Source of the DNA: Dioszegia crocea
Lineage: Eukaryota > Basidiomycota > Tremellomycetes > Tremellales > Bulleribasidiaceae
Assembly: GCA_001600615.1 (NCBI GenBank)
Contig: BCKK01000009.1
Coordinates: 496,156 to 560,155 of the forward strand
Direction: 5' to 3'
Length of the DNA: 64,000 bases
Shown here: positions 35,784-48,200 of the stretch, piece by piece
Position numbering within the stretch: position 1 is the stretch's first letter
Layout: the number at the start of each line of letters is the position of its first letter
Translations under genes and position numbers: made by a program
Notes under the pieces: model-generated
Seen by the model: the letters and a program-made list of their open reading frames with translations, nothing else
Told to the model about the DNA's origin: nothing
The model's database searches: none

Positions 35784-36645
35784 GATGAGCAGTGCGAATT
35801 CTCCTCCTTTATGAAGACTCGGAGTTGAGTTGAGGGGAAGATAGCGGCTCAGACGACCGAAGGTATAGAAGTATGTTGGCAAGAGAATCAGCTGGAAGGG
35901 CGCTAGCAGGATTCACGCGCGGGCTGCGATGAGGGGAGAGCGGAAGGAGCTGGGTGGGGTGAGCTTGATTATAGTGATATAGCACTCGGACGGCTTGCCG
36001 TGCCGAATCGTTGAGCCGAGAGTGGTGACCTGAGTGTGTGGGATGAGGGATGGGGATGAAGTATGAAGCGATGTTGGCTCGGCGGCCTAAGTATACAACG
36101 CCCGCGCATTTGTGCCCAAACGCAAGCGGGGTACAGCACGCAGGGTCAGAAGTGTGACATCCTGTGTCTCGCCTGCCCTCCCTTTGATGGGTCGAACGGG
36201 TAGCAGCGTGGAAACGCGGGGTTCTCGCGCTGGCAGAGTGGGATCTGCTTCCCTGGTACTATAGCTCGGAAGATGCGAGCTGGTCTGGGCTGAGCAGTGT
36301 TGACCCCGGTGAAATGTTTTCCGAATCGATACATCTCAAGCAATCTACTTCCATCCATCCATACCTCAGACAAATCAGCCGTCCAAGACAGCGACCAGAT
36401 TCCTGATTATCAGCTTTGATCATCTGACGACATTGGTGATGTGAACATGGCAGATGAGGATAGATCAGACAACGGAGTGGTCCTCTTGCGAGGATAGGTT
36501 CGATTCCAGGGAACTGTCGACACGGTGTAATATGTAGAGGGAGACCCAATCATCAGAGAAGTAAGGCAAGGGAGTAGTGAAGGGGAGGAGGAGAGGGAGA
36601 ATGACATACGAGGAAAGAAGGATGTTGATAGGATTTGCGAAATGT
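35784..36645. other. Gene-free region upstream of caspase-like copy B
   Basis: About 860 bp holding the 5' flank of copy B and the 3' flank of the eS12 gene. A GGTTCGATTCC-like string near 36487 recalls a tRNA B box but no cloverleaf fits. No other feature is seen. Confidence 0.5.
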
Positions 36646-37368
36646 TTATCGGGTCTTGAAGTCTGGATGTTAGTCAGCTTCTTCCATGCTACTGTGATTT
36701 GGGGGCGGCAACTCACACTCAAGGAGGACCTGGAGGGCGGGGGTGTCCTGGCCGTAGTTGGTGATGACGACGCAAGAGCAGCCGACGACCTTCCGGGGCT
36801 TACCCTCACGGTCGATCTTCTGTCAAGGTGTCAGCGAGGGTCTAAAACCGCTTTTGACCAGGAACTTACGGCAAGACCAGCCCAGGTACCGAGGACCTTG
36901 GCGTCGGAGACCTTGATGAGCTGGATGTTGTGCTCGGCGCAGAGAGCCTCAATGAGCTTGAGGTACTCGGCTGTGGGGTAAGCAAAGATTCAGGGGAGAA
37001 CGCCGAATAGTCCTTCATTCCATCTCCGCCTCATTGAGATCCTGCAAATCTCCATCCTCGTCAACCCATTGCTCCAATTCATCCCTACATCCCCCACCCT
37101 ACGCAACACCTCCCGTGAAAAATCACCAAAACGCACCCTCAGTCACAGTCTCAACAAGGACACACAAGTGCGCATCCCTCTTGTCGAGGGCCTTGGCGCA
37201 CTCGCGCAGACCACGAGCCAAACCATCGTGGTAAAGCGCAGTCTTGATGACGGACTGAAGGGCATCCTCAACAGACATGGGTCCGGAAGATTCCTTGACT
37301 TCGACATCGGCGATTTCAACATCGGCCACAGGGGCGTTGGAAGCGGTTTCGGAGCCGGCGTCAGACAT
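36646..37368 (-). CDS. RPS12: 40S ribosomal protein eS12
   Basis: Small-subunit ribosomal protein. It starts [19 protein letters not shown] at 37368 with an acidic, disordered lead, followed by [20 protein letters not shown] and [21 protein letters not shown] long intron (36971-37136) joins TVTEA to [33 protein letters not shown]. After a second intron comes [19 protein letters not shown] and [15 protein letters not shown]. The last intron joins LLEY to FKTR and TAA at 36646. LEYFK near the end is diagnostic. The first intron (166 nt) is three times the local norm and could host a small RNA. Confidence 0.95.
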
Positions 37369-37724
37369 TTTAAGGGGGATTGGTTTTAGCCTTCTTCCGC
37401 TGGCGGATTAGAGAGAAAGGGTATAGGGGTGGTGTGGTGAGGGTAAGTTATGCGTAGAGGCTTTGGATGGAGTGGTGCGTAATTTTGGCTGGTGTCAGTC
37501 AAGTGCGGGGGCGGAGATTGCCGGAAATTTCGACAAGGGGCGGATGTGGCACTTTGGGTCCGTGCGTCGTTTGTGAGGAATGTTTCTTGGGTGCCTTGAG
37601 ACCAGAGATCGGTTGTAGAGTTTCAGAGATCAGACACAATTCGCCTCCTCAGCTCCCACTCGTAGGTCCGAAGGATGCTGCGCGGGATATATGCTATATA
37701 CAACATGTCGCCTCTCTATCCATT
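37369..37724. promoter_or_regulatory. 5' flank of eS12 and 3' flank of GPI10
   Basis: 356 bp without a gene. It is upstream of eS12 and should hold the ribosomal-protein promoter; pyrimidine tracts on the sense strand near 37381-37440 fit this. No RNA gene seen. Confidence 0.4.
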
Positions 37725-39930
37725 CTAGTTTGGATTGATCCTGTCCAGCTCTTCCCGTGACCTCCATACCCTCACTCCGCCCCTTCTTTCGGCCTCATCC
37801 TGCGCCCAGTCAAACCCGTTCCACATACGCCACACCTCTCCATACCCCCTATGTTCCAGCACATCAGCCACGCTCTTCCCATCGCTCCCTACTTCCAGCA
37901 ACGACCCAAAGAGGATCAAATGTGACGGCAGGGCTGTACCGTCTATCTCGTCCGCGCTAATCACCTTATGCAGGGAAGAGGGAGGATATGGGAAGACAGT
38001 CTCGAGGTACGATACCGGCGATTCGTAAAAGATGGATTGCTGCGTATGATGGCTGGCCAGACTATCCGTTCTTGGATAGCATCAGCTCAATCCACGCCAA
38101 AGGAGATTTTGAGACTCACCCTATCGGAGGTTCGCAAGTGAGGAACCAAGCCGGAATATCTTTATGAAGATGGCTCATCCACGGTGTCGAATGGCACGGC
38201 ATGAGCGCTACGAGACTCTTCACCTCACCCACATCTCCTCTCCGAAGAGCATTCATCACCTCCACCTGAGCCCTTCCGTGAAAGATATTGAGATAGAGAA
38301 ATGGCATGATTGGAGCGAGGAGAATGAGGTAGAATGGACGTTTCTTTAGGCGCACGTACTGCCTGAAACAGGCCAAGATGCTTCCTTGCACACCTTGGAC
38401 AGGTGCGTATGATTTGAAAAATGGCGGTAAGGCAAAGATGAGCAATGGAGGTAGAAAGGGGTGGAGGAATCGCCATTCCGAATGAGGGGATAGGGAAAGA
38501 GTGGCGATGGCGAAAGTTAGGGCTCGGGCGAGGGTACGGAGGCATTGCGGCCGGTCCAGGGCTGAGAGGGAGGCGGGAAGAAGCCGAGAGGGCAAGAGGG
38601 CAGACATGAATCCCTGTGCGAACCAATGCCAGAGTGGAAAGAGCATGATAGGGAGGCTTTGGGTGAGGTGGTAGAGAGGGTTGGTAAGGCCGTAATTTGC
38701 CGATAGACCGGAAAAGAGGTTGTAGTGGATGAATGTTAGGATAGGGAAGTATAGTCGGCCGGTTATGGCGTAGTCTACCCCGGTAGAAGCGGCAAAGACT
38801 GCGCAGCTGGAATTGTCAGCTGTGTCTCCTAACAGAGCGGTCTCTGGAAAGTAGCTTACGCTGAAAGTACAGCCATCAGCACGGCTTGTGTAGCACGAGA
38901 CAGGCCCAATACCCGCCATGTCCTCACAACATGCTCCACACCCAGATAGGCCCAAAATGAGAGTGTGGTGGGTCGGATGCACACAGCCAGAGTAGCCAGA
39001 GCAGCCGACAGTGCCAGGCTAGTCTCAGGCCTAAGTGTATCAGCAAGACAACTTTCAAGCGGTTTGATTACCCACAATCTGGTGGAGTCGATGTGCGGTG
39101 CTATTCGATCCATCATCACGTAGTCCATCTCCGCCCTGTCTTTGAGATGAAGATTGTCCACTCCCTCCGATCCATCCTTAGCTGTGGCTTTTGCCTCGAC
39201 TTCCTTCTCCTTGACTGTCGCCTCGTCTTTTGGCAAGGATATGGAGGCAGGCGCCTCTGGTCGGTGTAGCGGGAAATAAAGCAGAGCCAGGGCAGTAAGT
39301 AGCGTTTCGGGTGAAGTCGATAATGCTCGAGGGAGGATGTGCGCATTGAAGAGAGAGGTAAGCGATAGTAACATCTGCTCTGTGAGCTATGTGACCTTGA
39401 GGATGGAAACGGTAAAGGAGCTGGGTTCGAGCACTTACAGCAGCTGGGCCAGCGCCGGGGCCCAAGAACTTGATTCCGAGGAAATACGTTGCATAGTCGG
39501 TGAACGCAGCGATGAGCGCACCGACCAGTCTCGGCCCTAGCTACAACCATGAGCTGATTTCGCACAACATGACACGCACAATGTAGCTCACCGTGAGAAC
39601 TCTGCTCTCTAAACCCAAACCCTGTAACCCTTTATAGACCGACGCGAACACCCCAGGCCATATCCAGCCCCTCATCCGCCCTCCGACTACTAGTTGATCA
39701 CACCACGTATATCCAATTCCCCCTGGAGGCGCAGGGAGGTCCCGCCACTCCCACGTCAAGTGGCCAAACCCAAAGACCAAGGCGTGTGCAGGTTCGAGAG
39801 ACTGGTAGAATTCGTCTGGCTGGAAGAAAGTTTGCGGGAGTAAGAGGGCTGGTAGGAGTCGGAAGGCCAGAGCAGTCAGTAGAGCTGTAGGTATGAACTG
39901 TCTGGACTGATTAGGGGCATGGTGGGGCAT
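37725..39930 (-). CDS. GPI10: GPI mannosyltransferase 3 (Gpi10/PIG-B)
   Basis: Multi-pass ER membrane glycosyltransferase (GT22) that adds the third mannose to the GPI anchor precursor. It starts MPHHAPNQSRQFIPTALLTA at 39930. The lumenal signature follows: FFQPDEFYQSLEPAHALVFG and GHLTWEWR. Later exons carry membrane helices, VCIRPTTLSFWAYLGVEHVV, VFAASTGVDYAITGRLYFP, HWFAQGFMSALLP (the PIG-B P-G-F region) and SPHSEWRFLHPFLPPLL, the HKE.RF.-type motif of GT22. MPCHSTPWMSHLH near the C-terminus is specific to Gpi10/PIG-B and separates it from Smp3 and Alg9/Alg12. It ends DRINPN at 37725. It is divergent from SKI8 with 203 bp between starts. Confidence 0.9.
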
Positions 39931-40133
39931 GATCTGATGTCTGAGAGGTCAAAGGTGGATGGTTAGGCGTTGGCCAGAGCGCACAGGCCGGTGGAGGTGA
40001 GGTATGCGGACATCGGATTCATCTCCGTCGCACATTGATCGTCCAAGCTGATCGCTGTGTGTATAGGACTTTCCTTCTCCATCATTCTTTCTGAATACAC
40101 CCTGTCTCTACAGAAACTAGACGTCCCAGTAGA

Positions 40134-41516
40134 ATGGTAAGTTCACAATCCGGTAGGCTCCAAGATTGCAGGTCAAGAGCTGACACCCTTCAGTCGCTAG
40201 CCTACCTCAACGCCGAATCCTCATCGGGTACTTCTCCTCCCCAGACTCAGCCTGATTCACACTAACGTCCCAGTACACCCCGACGACATCTGGGCTTTAA
40301 AATGGACAGCTACCAACCACATCATATCAGGAGCGGCAGACGGGCATATGCGTATCTTTGACGCATCAGAGCCATCAGTCGCGGTGTACGATCTAGCTAC
40401 GAATCCACTTGCTATCGCTTCTTTGAGCGTTTCGGCCGATGGTCGATATGCGCTATCGGCGAGTCTGGACGGGACGGTGTCTATTGTAGATGTGTTAGAG
40501 GGCAAAATTGACGGTAGGGCTGAAACATCACGGGAAAAAGTGGGGGGAAGTGGTATGTCAACCTAAGCTAGGGCATTATAGAGGCTGATGTCTAGAAATC
40601 CCTGCATACGCTTGCGCTTTGCATCCCTCCGCATCAGCTTATGCTTACTGCGGTCGATCTTCAAAGATTGTCCTCCGCCCTATCGACTCTGACGCTCTGT
40701 CGTCGCTCGGCACGCAAAATGGAGATGGTGAGGACGGTTCAGAATCTATAGGAAAGGGACCATTAGGCGGGGAAGGAAATTTGGTCGACACAGGAAAGGG
40801 GAAGTTCGCAATGGACATCAAATTTGTGAGTTGGAGCGTTGTCAGGCCATAGGATAGCTGGCGCTGAAGCTGACGTGATAGTCGCCTGATGGTCGACAAT
40901 TAGCGCTGTCAACGGAGAATGGACTCATTACCGTCATTGACGCAGAGTCGTCATCTGTCGTGGCGACGTATCAGTCACATGCGATGGCAGTGCGAACAAT
41001 CTCGTGGTCGCATGATTCTCAAGTAAGCTGGCCACCCGATGTTGCTATGCAATCTACGGGCCAATAAGCTGATCCCCGCAGTGGCTCTTTTCCGGATCGG
41101 ACGATCACCGTATAGTCCTACATGATATCCGCGCAGGATCCAAAAGTGGAACAGGCGGGAAAGGTGAAGGCGCAGTAGCGATTTTGCAAGGACACCAGAG
41201 TTGGGTGTTGTCGGTCGCCGCGGGGCCAGATGGGAGATTATTAGGATCAGCGTGAGTTGTCGAGTTCACTATTCAGTCAAGGAGCGGGACGGAAAGGATT
41301 AGAAGCTGATGTACCAGTGGAGCAGATAAACAGGTCAGACTGTGGGACATCGCCCAGAGGACATCGGTGTTCACGACAACTACCGCTGCGCCTGTTTGGG
41401 CATTCGACTGGCAGCCTGAAACTGTCACGAGTGGGTCTTTGGGTGTAGGCAAGATGTTTGCGGCGGGTGGGGATGAGAAGAAGGTCATGATTTATCGGGC
41501 GGCGGGGAGTGTGTAG
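40134..41516 (+). CDS. SKI8: WD40 protein Ski8 (WDR61 homologue)
   Basis: Seven-bladed propeller that serves in the Ski complex for 3'-5' mRNA decay and, in some fungi, in meiotic recombination and the Paf1 complex. The ATG at 40134 is followed directly by an intron, so the second residue comes from exon 2: M then SLAYLNAESSS. Blades read HPDDIWALKWTATNHIISGA, ADGHMRIFD, RYALSASLDGTVSIVDV, SPDGRQLALSTENGLITVID, WLFSGSDDHRIVLHDI, LQGHQSWVLSVAAGPDGR and GADKQVRLWDI. It ends YRAAGSV-TAG at 41516. The HPDDIW opening and final VWAFDWQ segment match Ski8/WDR61. About eight exons. Confidence 0.85.
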
Positions 41517-42237
41517 GTGGGTTGCGGACGGTGGTGCATCGGTGTGCTCGGGGAAATGTTGCGCCGAAGGATGAGTCTCAGCAACATGGGTAACCACGCA
41601 AAAAGAAGATCCGTCAGGCCTCAGCCGTGAATGATTGCTTCAAATCCTAGATCAAGAGAGAGGTCCATCATGTATCTCCCACTATGCGTCAATCTAGCAG
41701 GGATCATCGATCAGGCGCGAATTACTCAAGCAGAGCGCGATACATACAGAGTCAAGATAGAGACTGCAATGAGCAGTCAGCAGTGCAGTATGTAGAGGTC
41801 CACAAACAAGTTTGAAACAACAGAGCGGCGAGCGCCATTGTGACCCGTGCCTGATTGTTGATCTCACATGGGATGGGTTAGACCGAATTGAACCTTGAGT
41901 TGAAGTTCGAGCTACTTTACCATCCCACGCTCCCGGGCTCCGATCAGCTACGGACCTCGTCACACATATGTATGTCCATCCCATGGTTCATACGTTCAAG
42001 CCTTGCACGCAGCACAAGACATGCCATTATTAGCAGCTATCAGCAGAAGTAAGCCAAGGAGCTCCGGAGAGTCCGGACGACAAACAACACCGGCTGTTCT
42101 CCGGCTGCCTCTGAAAATCAAGCTTGAAGACTCATATATAGACTCGTCCACCAGCGTCCGGCCGTCAATTACCGACTCGAACTCCACCCTTCTTGTTCCT
42201 TGATATTTCCATCTCCACCACATCGGACGATTCCAGC
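41517..42237. promoter_or_regulatory. 3' flank of SKI8 and promoter region of the secreted-protein gene
   Basis: About 720 bp without a gene. The distal part should carry control elements of the secreted-protein gene; a TATA-like site sits about 100 bp before its ATG. No repeat or RNA gene recognised. Confidence 0.45.
42134..42141 (+). promoter_or_regulatory. TATA-box-like site
   Basis: Sequence tcatatataga lies about 100 bp upstream of the start codon of the secreted-protein gene (42238). TATA boxes mark inducible genes in fungi, and most other genes here lack one at this position. Confidence 0.5.
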
Positions 42238-42925
42238 ATGCTCGCCTCTCTACTCACCACCGTTCTCCTTGTCTCTTCCGTCCTCGCTGCGCCCTCCCCT
42301 CAGCCGGGCTACAAGCAGACCAGTCGTCAAGCCGTGACCGAGCGCCTAAACGAGAGAGCAAACGGTGTAGTCCGTCGTCAGGCCCCCTCTGCCAGGTTGT
42401 ACCTTACCTGCCTCGACTCCCCCCTCCAAGCAGGCCAGGGCTCGGTCTTCGCTCGTGTCACAGACACCAGCTTCACGCCTGTCCAGGGCAACGACGCAAG
42501 GCTTCTTACAAGTACCCCCCAGAATCAACTGATACTCGCAGCCAGACGTTGGGCTTTTTTACCTATTCCCTGGAACCAGCCTGGCGGATTGTACCAATCA
42601 GTGTGCACTCAGTGAGTCATATTTGTCACAGCACTGCCCAGGACTGACTAGGGAATAGCTCCGGATAGTTGCCAGGCTACGACCTTCGCGCCCGATTTTC
42701 CGCCCATGGGAACCTGCGTTGGACACGCCGGCTACACCGAAGTGGGCGGTGATGGTAGTGGGTTGGACTATGCGTTCGCATCGAATGACTGTGCCTCATT
42801 GGCTTCGCTCAACCCTGGTGAGTAATTGCATTGCATTCCAACAAAGCTGACTATCAGGTGTCTCTACCAAGGACTGCTGTAACTACTACGCACCAGCTGT
42901 GACGCCCGGGGAACAACTGCCGTAG
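42238..42925 (+). CDS. Small secreted cysteine-rich protein
   Basis: Four exons (42238-42511, 42546-42611, 42659-42817, 42858-42925) give 188 residues. The N-terminus MLASLLTTVLLVSSVLAAPS is a classic signal peptide with cleavage expected after LA. A Kex2-type dibasic site (VVRRQ, residues 44-48) follows, suggesting a propeptide. The mature part has spaced cysteines: LYLTCLD, ADCTNQC, PDSCQATTF, GTCVGHAGY, NDCASL and KDCCNYY. The pattern is loosely PAN/WSC-like but I do not recognise a family. The first splice uses acceptor ccag at 42545; with the earlier gcag the frame soon stops. A cell-wall, adhesion or host-facing role is possible but not shown. Confidence 0.75.
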
Positions 42926-43179
42926 ATGCCGTGGACGTTTTCTCCGAGTACAGCGATGAAGTTGATCCGGATCTGCGGACGCGGCGGGCGATGTGATGAT
43001 GGACACTTCTCTGTACACAAGTGATACTATGCTATAATGGTAGTTGCAACTATCATGTTGCTAGCTGTTTGCGCTTTTCGCGGTCAGACTCAGATTCAAA
43101 TTCGGATCCCAGTCTTGCAAGCTGGCATCCCATTCAAACATCACATGTTCTCCCTGTCTACCCATTGCCTAAATCCATC

Positions 43180-45040
43180 CTAGCCCTTGTGCTCCACAAT
43201 CTCCGAAACAAGTTTCCCACCCCTAACAACCGTCTTAATCTGCTCCGGTATCGGCCTCTCAACCAAATCGCCATCCTCCCCTTCCGGCGTCGAGATATTC
43301 AACGCGCTAGTCTTACTAGTGATAATCTCCACAGACCCCATACCCTCTTTACTAAGGTACAACTGGCCTCCATCCGTATTATCAACCTGGATCGTAGGTA
43401 CCGTGCCCGTAATTTGAACTTCGAACGACGGGGATGAAGTAATCGACAAAGCCGAGACAGCCGAATCGAGCACCACGGCGCATTTCTTACAATTCACCAT
43501 GGTGACTGCGTTGATTTTGCCCGTGATACGGATGGTAGAGTTTTTGCAGGAGAAGATGTGGACAACGTGCGACAGGGAAGTTTCGATTATTTGGATATCA
43601 CGATTATCTTCGTGATATTCCTGCAGTATAAGCTGAGCCCATAGACGGAGGGGAAGACATACCACGAGCCACTTGTTCCCACCTTCCAATTCAGTCTTTG
43701 GAGGTTTTTTAGTCGCCGCGCTGCCGAATGTCGGTTTTGGCTTGACGGCAGGTGCAGTCTTCTCGGTTCCGGCGGGAACAGGAGCTGCGCTACGCAATTC
43801 CGGGTTCTTGTGTGTCTGCTGAGATGGGTCGACCTTCTTCAAGCCGGAAGTCACCGAGCCGCCTTTGTTCAATGCGGCGAGAAGACCGGATGGACCACCA
43901 GCCGATGCGGGACCGGATGCCGGTGCCGGGGTGGTTGCTGGGGCGGGGGCTGTTTTGGCGCTGGATGAGGGCACTGAAGATGGCGCGGGGGAGCCCTGCT
44001 AATGTCAGAGACAGTATCAAGGATGGACAAAGGGACTCACCTTGGCATTCCAGGATACACCGGTGGTGTGGTGTTGCTTGACGTACGCCTGTAATGCGTC
44101 GATAAGGGCTGTGAAGGATTTGGCCCATGTGACAGCTTCAGGTTTACTGTCCGTTAGCTCGTCGCGATATGTCGTCCAGCCAGAACTCACGTTTCCTTGA
44201 ATTGCTTTGTAACTCGGTCCGCCCAGAATTGCGAGGCGTTCTTCATCTCGGCGATGAATGGTGCCGGTGCGGGTTCCTCTACATCAGCATAGCTCGTCCC
44301 GGCCGATATGGGGTGCGAAAGGAACAACTCACAACTTGGACCCATCCCCATGCCGAAACACCCTCTCCGACCGTACTGAGGCACGCTCCCCAATCCCGGC
44401 CCTCTTTACCCCGCCCAAGCTTATCCTTGGCCTCCATAATTGCCTGAATGGCCTGAGCTTGGGGGCCGAGCAGACCCGGCAGATCCTTTGCAGCTGGTTT
44501 GGCGTGCTTAGAAGCTAGAGCAAGGAAGTCGAGCTGGGCTTGTAAGAGGGGTGGGAGCAGGGCAGCCTGGAATATCAGCACAGCTCTCGTCGTTCAGCAC
44601 GGACTGTGACCACTAACGTGCTGCGCAACTACACCACCCAGGGGCTCAGACTTCGTCATGAACTCTGCAAGCGGACCAGAAATAAGATCCTGGTAAGCCT
44701 GGACATGCGGCGCAGAGGGCGTCTCGTCGGCCGTAGCTGCTAGTGGGGCCGACGGCATGGCAGGTGAACCAGTAAGTGTATCGTGCGTCGACATAGTGGG
44801 TGATCGCATTGTCTGTGAGCCGGAAGAAGTGTGAGAAACAGCCACGTCTTCTAAGCGCGAAGTGACAGCTTGGAGAGTCAGCTAGGGTGAAGTTGAGCCA
44901 AGCCATGGGGGGCATACCTTCAAGTCGTTTCCTGAACGCGTCATCAGATAAGTGCGGAATGAGGTGGTGGAAGGAGGAAAGACTTACAGGATTGTGGAGA
45001 GATTGTGCATCCCGCTATTTGTGGCTGCCATGCTGTCCAT
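43180..45040 (-). CDS. SRV2: Cyclase-associated protein (CAP/Srv2)
   Basis: Actin-monomer recycling factor that also binds adenylyl cyclase, so it links cAMP/Ras signalling to actin. It starts MDSMAATNSGMHNLSTIL at 45040; short introns then give KRLEDVAVSHTSSGSQT. The helical folded domain follows: HVQAYQDLISGPLAEFM, LPPLLQAQLDFLALASKHA, LSTVGEGVSAWGWVQVE and EMKNASQFWADRVTKQF. A Pro/Ala linker precedes the WH2-like and C-terminal CARP beta-helix: ELEGGNKWLVEYHEDNRDI, IIETSLSHVVHIFSCKNSTI, GKINAVTMVNCKKCAVVLD and ISTPEGEDGDLVERPIPEQI. It ends VEHKG at 43180. All family blocks are present. Confidence 0.94.
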
Positions 45041-45287
45041 TTATCTAAGGGTAGGAGGGGGTAGAAAGGGGAGGGATGTGTAGATGGTCGAGCTCGCTGT
45101 TACTAGGGTCGTGCTCACTGTTCGCTGTGCCCGGAGTAGATGCCGTAAACACGTTGCCATTGAGTGCAACCAAGCTCCTATCAACCCATCTCCCTTCCGA
45201 TAACTTTGCGACGACTACAAGGGTTCTGACGAGCAGATACGATAGGAGCAGCAGCATTGAGCTCTGCATTCAAGTATCACTACAGCA

Positions 45288-48200
45288 ATGGACAATATCC
45301 GAATAGCCAAAGTCGACAACGTCACGCTTGATCGCCTCGTACCCCCTTCATCCTCCTCTTCCTCCTCTTCCACCCCTACGCCACTACGCCAGACCGGTAC
45401 ACTACACCTCACACCCCATCATCTTATATTCCACGCCTCCCAACCCTCCAGCGAGGAGATAGAAGAAGTATGGATATCTTACCCCTCAATTACCCTCCTT
45501 ACTCGACTACCACAGACTTTCGCGGGCAAGTATCCCCTCCAAATCCGCACGAGGAGCTTTGAGAGTTATGTCCTTGGATTTGAGAGGCCGATGGAAGGTG
45601 GAGCAGAGGATGTCTGGCTCAGCGTCAAGGATTGTGCTGTTGCCGGTGAGTCTGACCGCAATGAGGAGCTGATGAGGTAGCGTCGGTCGAACAGCTCTAT
45701 GCCTTCTTTTACACCCTCCCTCCTCCTATCTCATCCTCTTCCAAGCTCTCAATACCGGCATCTTCCTCCTTGCAGACCGTCTCACCCCTCGAGTCATCCG
45801 CCCCAGCTCCAGCCCCTGCCACAGCGTCGTCAGGCTGGTCCACTTTCAACCCCCGATTAGAGTTCGCCCGACAGGGTGTGGGATCTAGGACAAAAGCGTG
45901 GCGGTTTACCGACATCAACAAGGACTATGGCTTCTCGCCTACTTATCCTGCCAAAATGGTCGTCCCCAGTCGGATAAGCGACTCGACGTTGGTATACGCT
46001 GGGAAATACAGGAGCAAGGGCAGAATACCTGCGTTGACTTATCTGCACTGGGCGAATCAGGTCAGTCCGGCCTTATCGTCAAAGTAAGAGCTCTGTACTG
46101 ATTTCAGGCCTCAATTACACGGTCCTCCCAACCTATGGTCGGCCTAAAGAATGCCAGATCAGCCCAGGACGAACGTCTCGTCGAGTGCATCTTCACATCC
46201 CACCTTTTCCTCGATACAGCCTATACCGCTTCCGCCTCCGCACCCTCCCCGAATCCCCTTTCCTCCACTCCCTCTACTCCAGCCATATATGGCGCAACGA
46301 CCACCAACCTTATTGTCGACGCGCGACCTACTGCCAATGCCATGGCGAATGTGGCTATTGGAGCAGGAACAGAAAATATGGAAAACTACAAGGCGGCCAA
46401 AAAGGCTTACCTTGGTATCGACAACATACACGTCATGCGCAACTCGCTCAAAGTTATCAGCGAGGCAATACGGGATGCGGAGGCGCCATCAGTCGGAAGC
46501 AGTACCAGCTCCGGCTCAGCGGCACCTCTTGACCGGGCATTACTTCGCAAGAGTAACTGGCTCAAGCACATTTCTGCCATCCTCGATGGCTCCCTCTTGA
46601 TCATCAAAAACATCCACCTGAACGCTTCACATGTCCTCGTTCATTGCTCGGACGGGTGGGATCGGACGGCTCAGCTGTGTGCTGTAGCGCAACTCTGCCT
46701 CGACCCGTACTACCGAACCATCGACGGGTTCAAGGTGCTTATCGAGAAGGACTGGTTGGCGTTTGGACATAAATTTCTCGATCGCTCAGGACATCTGTCC
46801 AACGAGAAGCTGTTCACAGTGACGGATGCGCCGGATGAGGATTCGGACGATGAGGGTGGCGGCGGCGGAGGGGCGCAAAGAGCTGCACAAGCTTTCTTTG
46901 CGTCGGTGCAAAATCAGTTTAAAAAGTCGGATGGGCACCTTAAAGAGGTTTCACCGGTATTCCACCAATTCCTTGATTGTGTCCGACAGATCCAACGCCA
47001 ATACCCCGACCGATTCGAATACACAGAGCAGTTCCTGCTGGATATCTATACACATCTGTATTCATGCCAATTCGGGACATTCCTCTTCAACAATGAAAGG
47101 GAACGACGGGCGTGTCCGCCTGATGGTGCGCCCGCGGGCAGTCCGGCGTACGTCGATCGGACCGTGTCGGCTTGGGAATGGTTTGAACGGCCTGAGGTGC
47201 GCGAGGCGTACGTGAACGTTGGGTTCGATGCGTCATTGGACGATCCCTCGAATCGGAAAGAAGGGGCGGATCAGGGAGTGTTGATGTTTGACCCGAGAGA
47301 TGTCAGGTGGTGGTTCCGCCTCTTTAGGCGAGGGGATGAGGAGATGAATGGCCCATCGACATTTCAGGCCGGTCAACCAGGAGCGGATATGGTCATTATC
47401 CCACCGGGGCAGGTGGACCCGGTCTCGGCTGAGGGATTAGCCCAGGCTGTAGTTGGGAGTGGAGATGGCGTCGTTGGGGCTGGCGCTTTGGGTTCGGCTT
47501 CCGGAAGCAGGGGTCCTTCCCCTGCTCCGCCTCGAACGCGAGCGGGAGACAGGGCATTAGCTGGACCGAGCGGTAAAGGGACATATAGGGGAATAGAATC
47601 AACCTCATCGGCATTCAGCCTTCAAACAGCCGGCTACCCCACTCCTAATCCCGATTCAGGCTCTGGCCTCAATTCTTCACCCTCCTTTCCTTCCTCCGGC
47701 CTCCCCTCGGCCCGGAATGGGAATCGGAACTCTGCCCCTCCCTCCTCGTCGGGCGCTTGGGGCTGGACACAATTCTCCTCGGGCGCATACTCGGCGCTCA
47801 GTCGTGGCGCGAGGGAGATCAGGACGATTGGCGAGGGTGCGATCAATCAGATCCGGGCGGAAGTGGGCGAGTATGACGCGCAGTCGGGGCAAGAGATGGG
47901 TGGGCCGGGTACGGGTATTGGGGAAGGGAGACCGGGGGCGGGAAGGGCTGGGGTGAGATTGCCAAGTCAGGCGAATCCGTGGTCTACCGGTGGCGTAGAG
48001 GCGGAGCGAGGCGGAGGTGGTTCGTCGAATGGCTTAGGCGGGGCGGGTGTATCTCTTCCGACATCTGTCGCCCCTGCGAGTCAAACGAGAGATACCAATT
48101 GGAATACCAATCCCTGGGGCGACAATCATACGCCTTCCCGAACGAATGTGTCAAAATCGGGCACTGCCACTCCTACCTCATACTCCAGCCAAACTATACA

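Noticed and set aside
35784..35882. N-terminal extension MPTYFYTF of caspase-like copy B
   Set aside because: The first codon is TTG; the first ATG in frame is at 35783.
36480..36510. tRNA-like B box (GGTTCGATTCC) between caspase-like copy B and eS12
   Set aside because: The flanking bases do not form a T stem, and no matching A box or acceptor stem was found.
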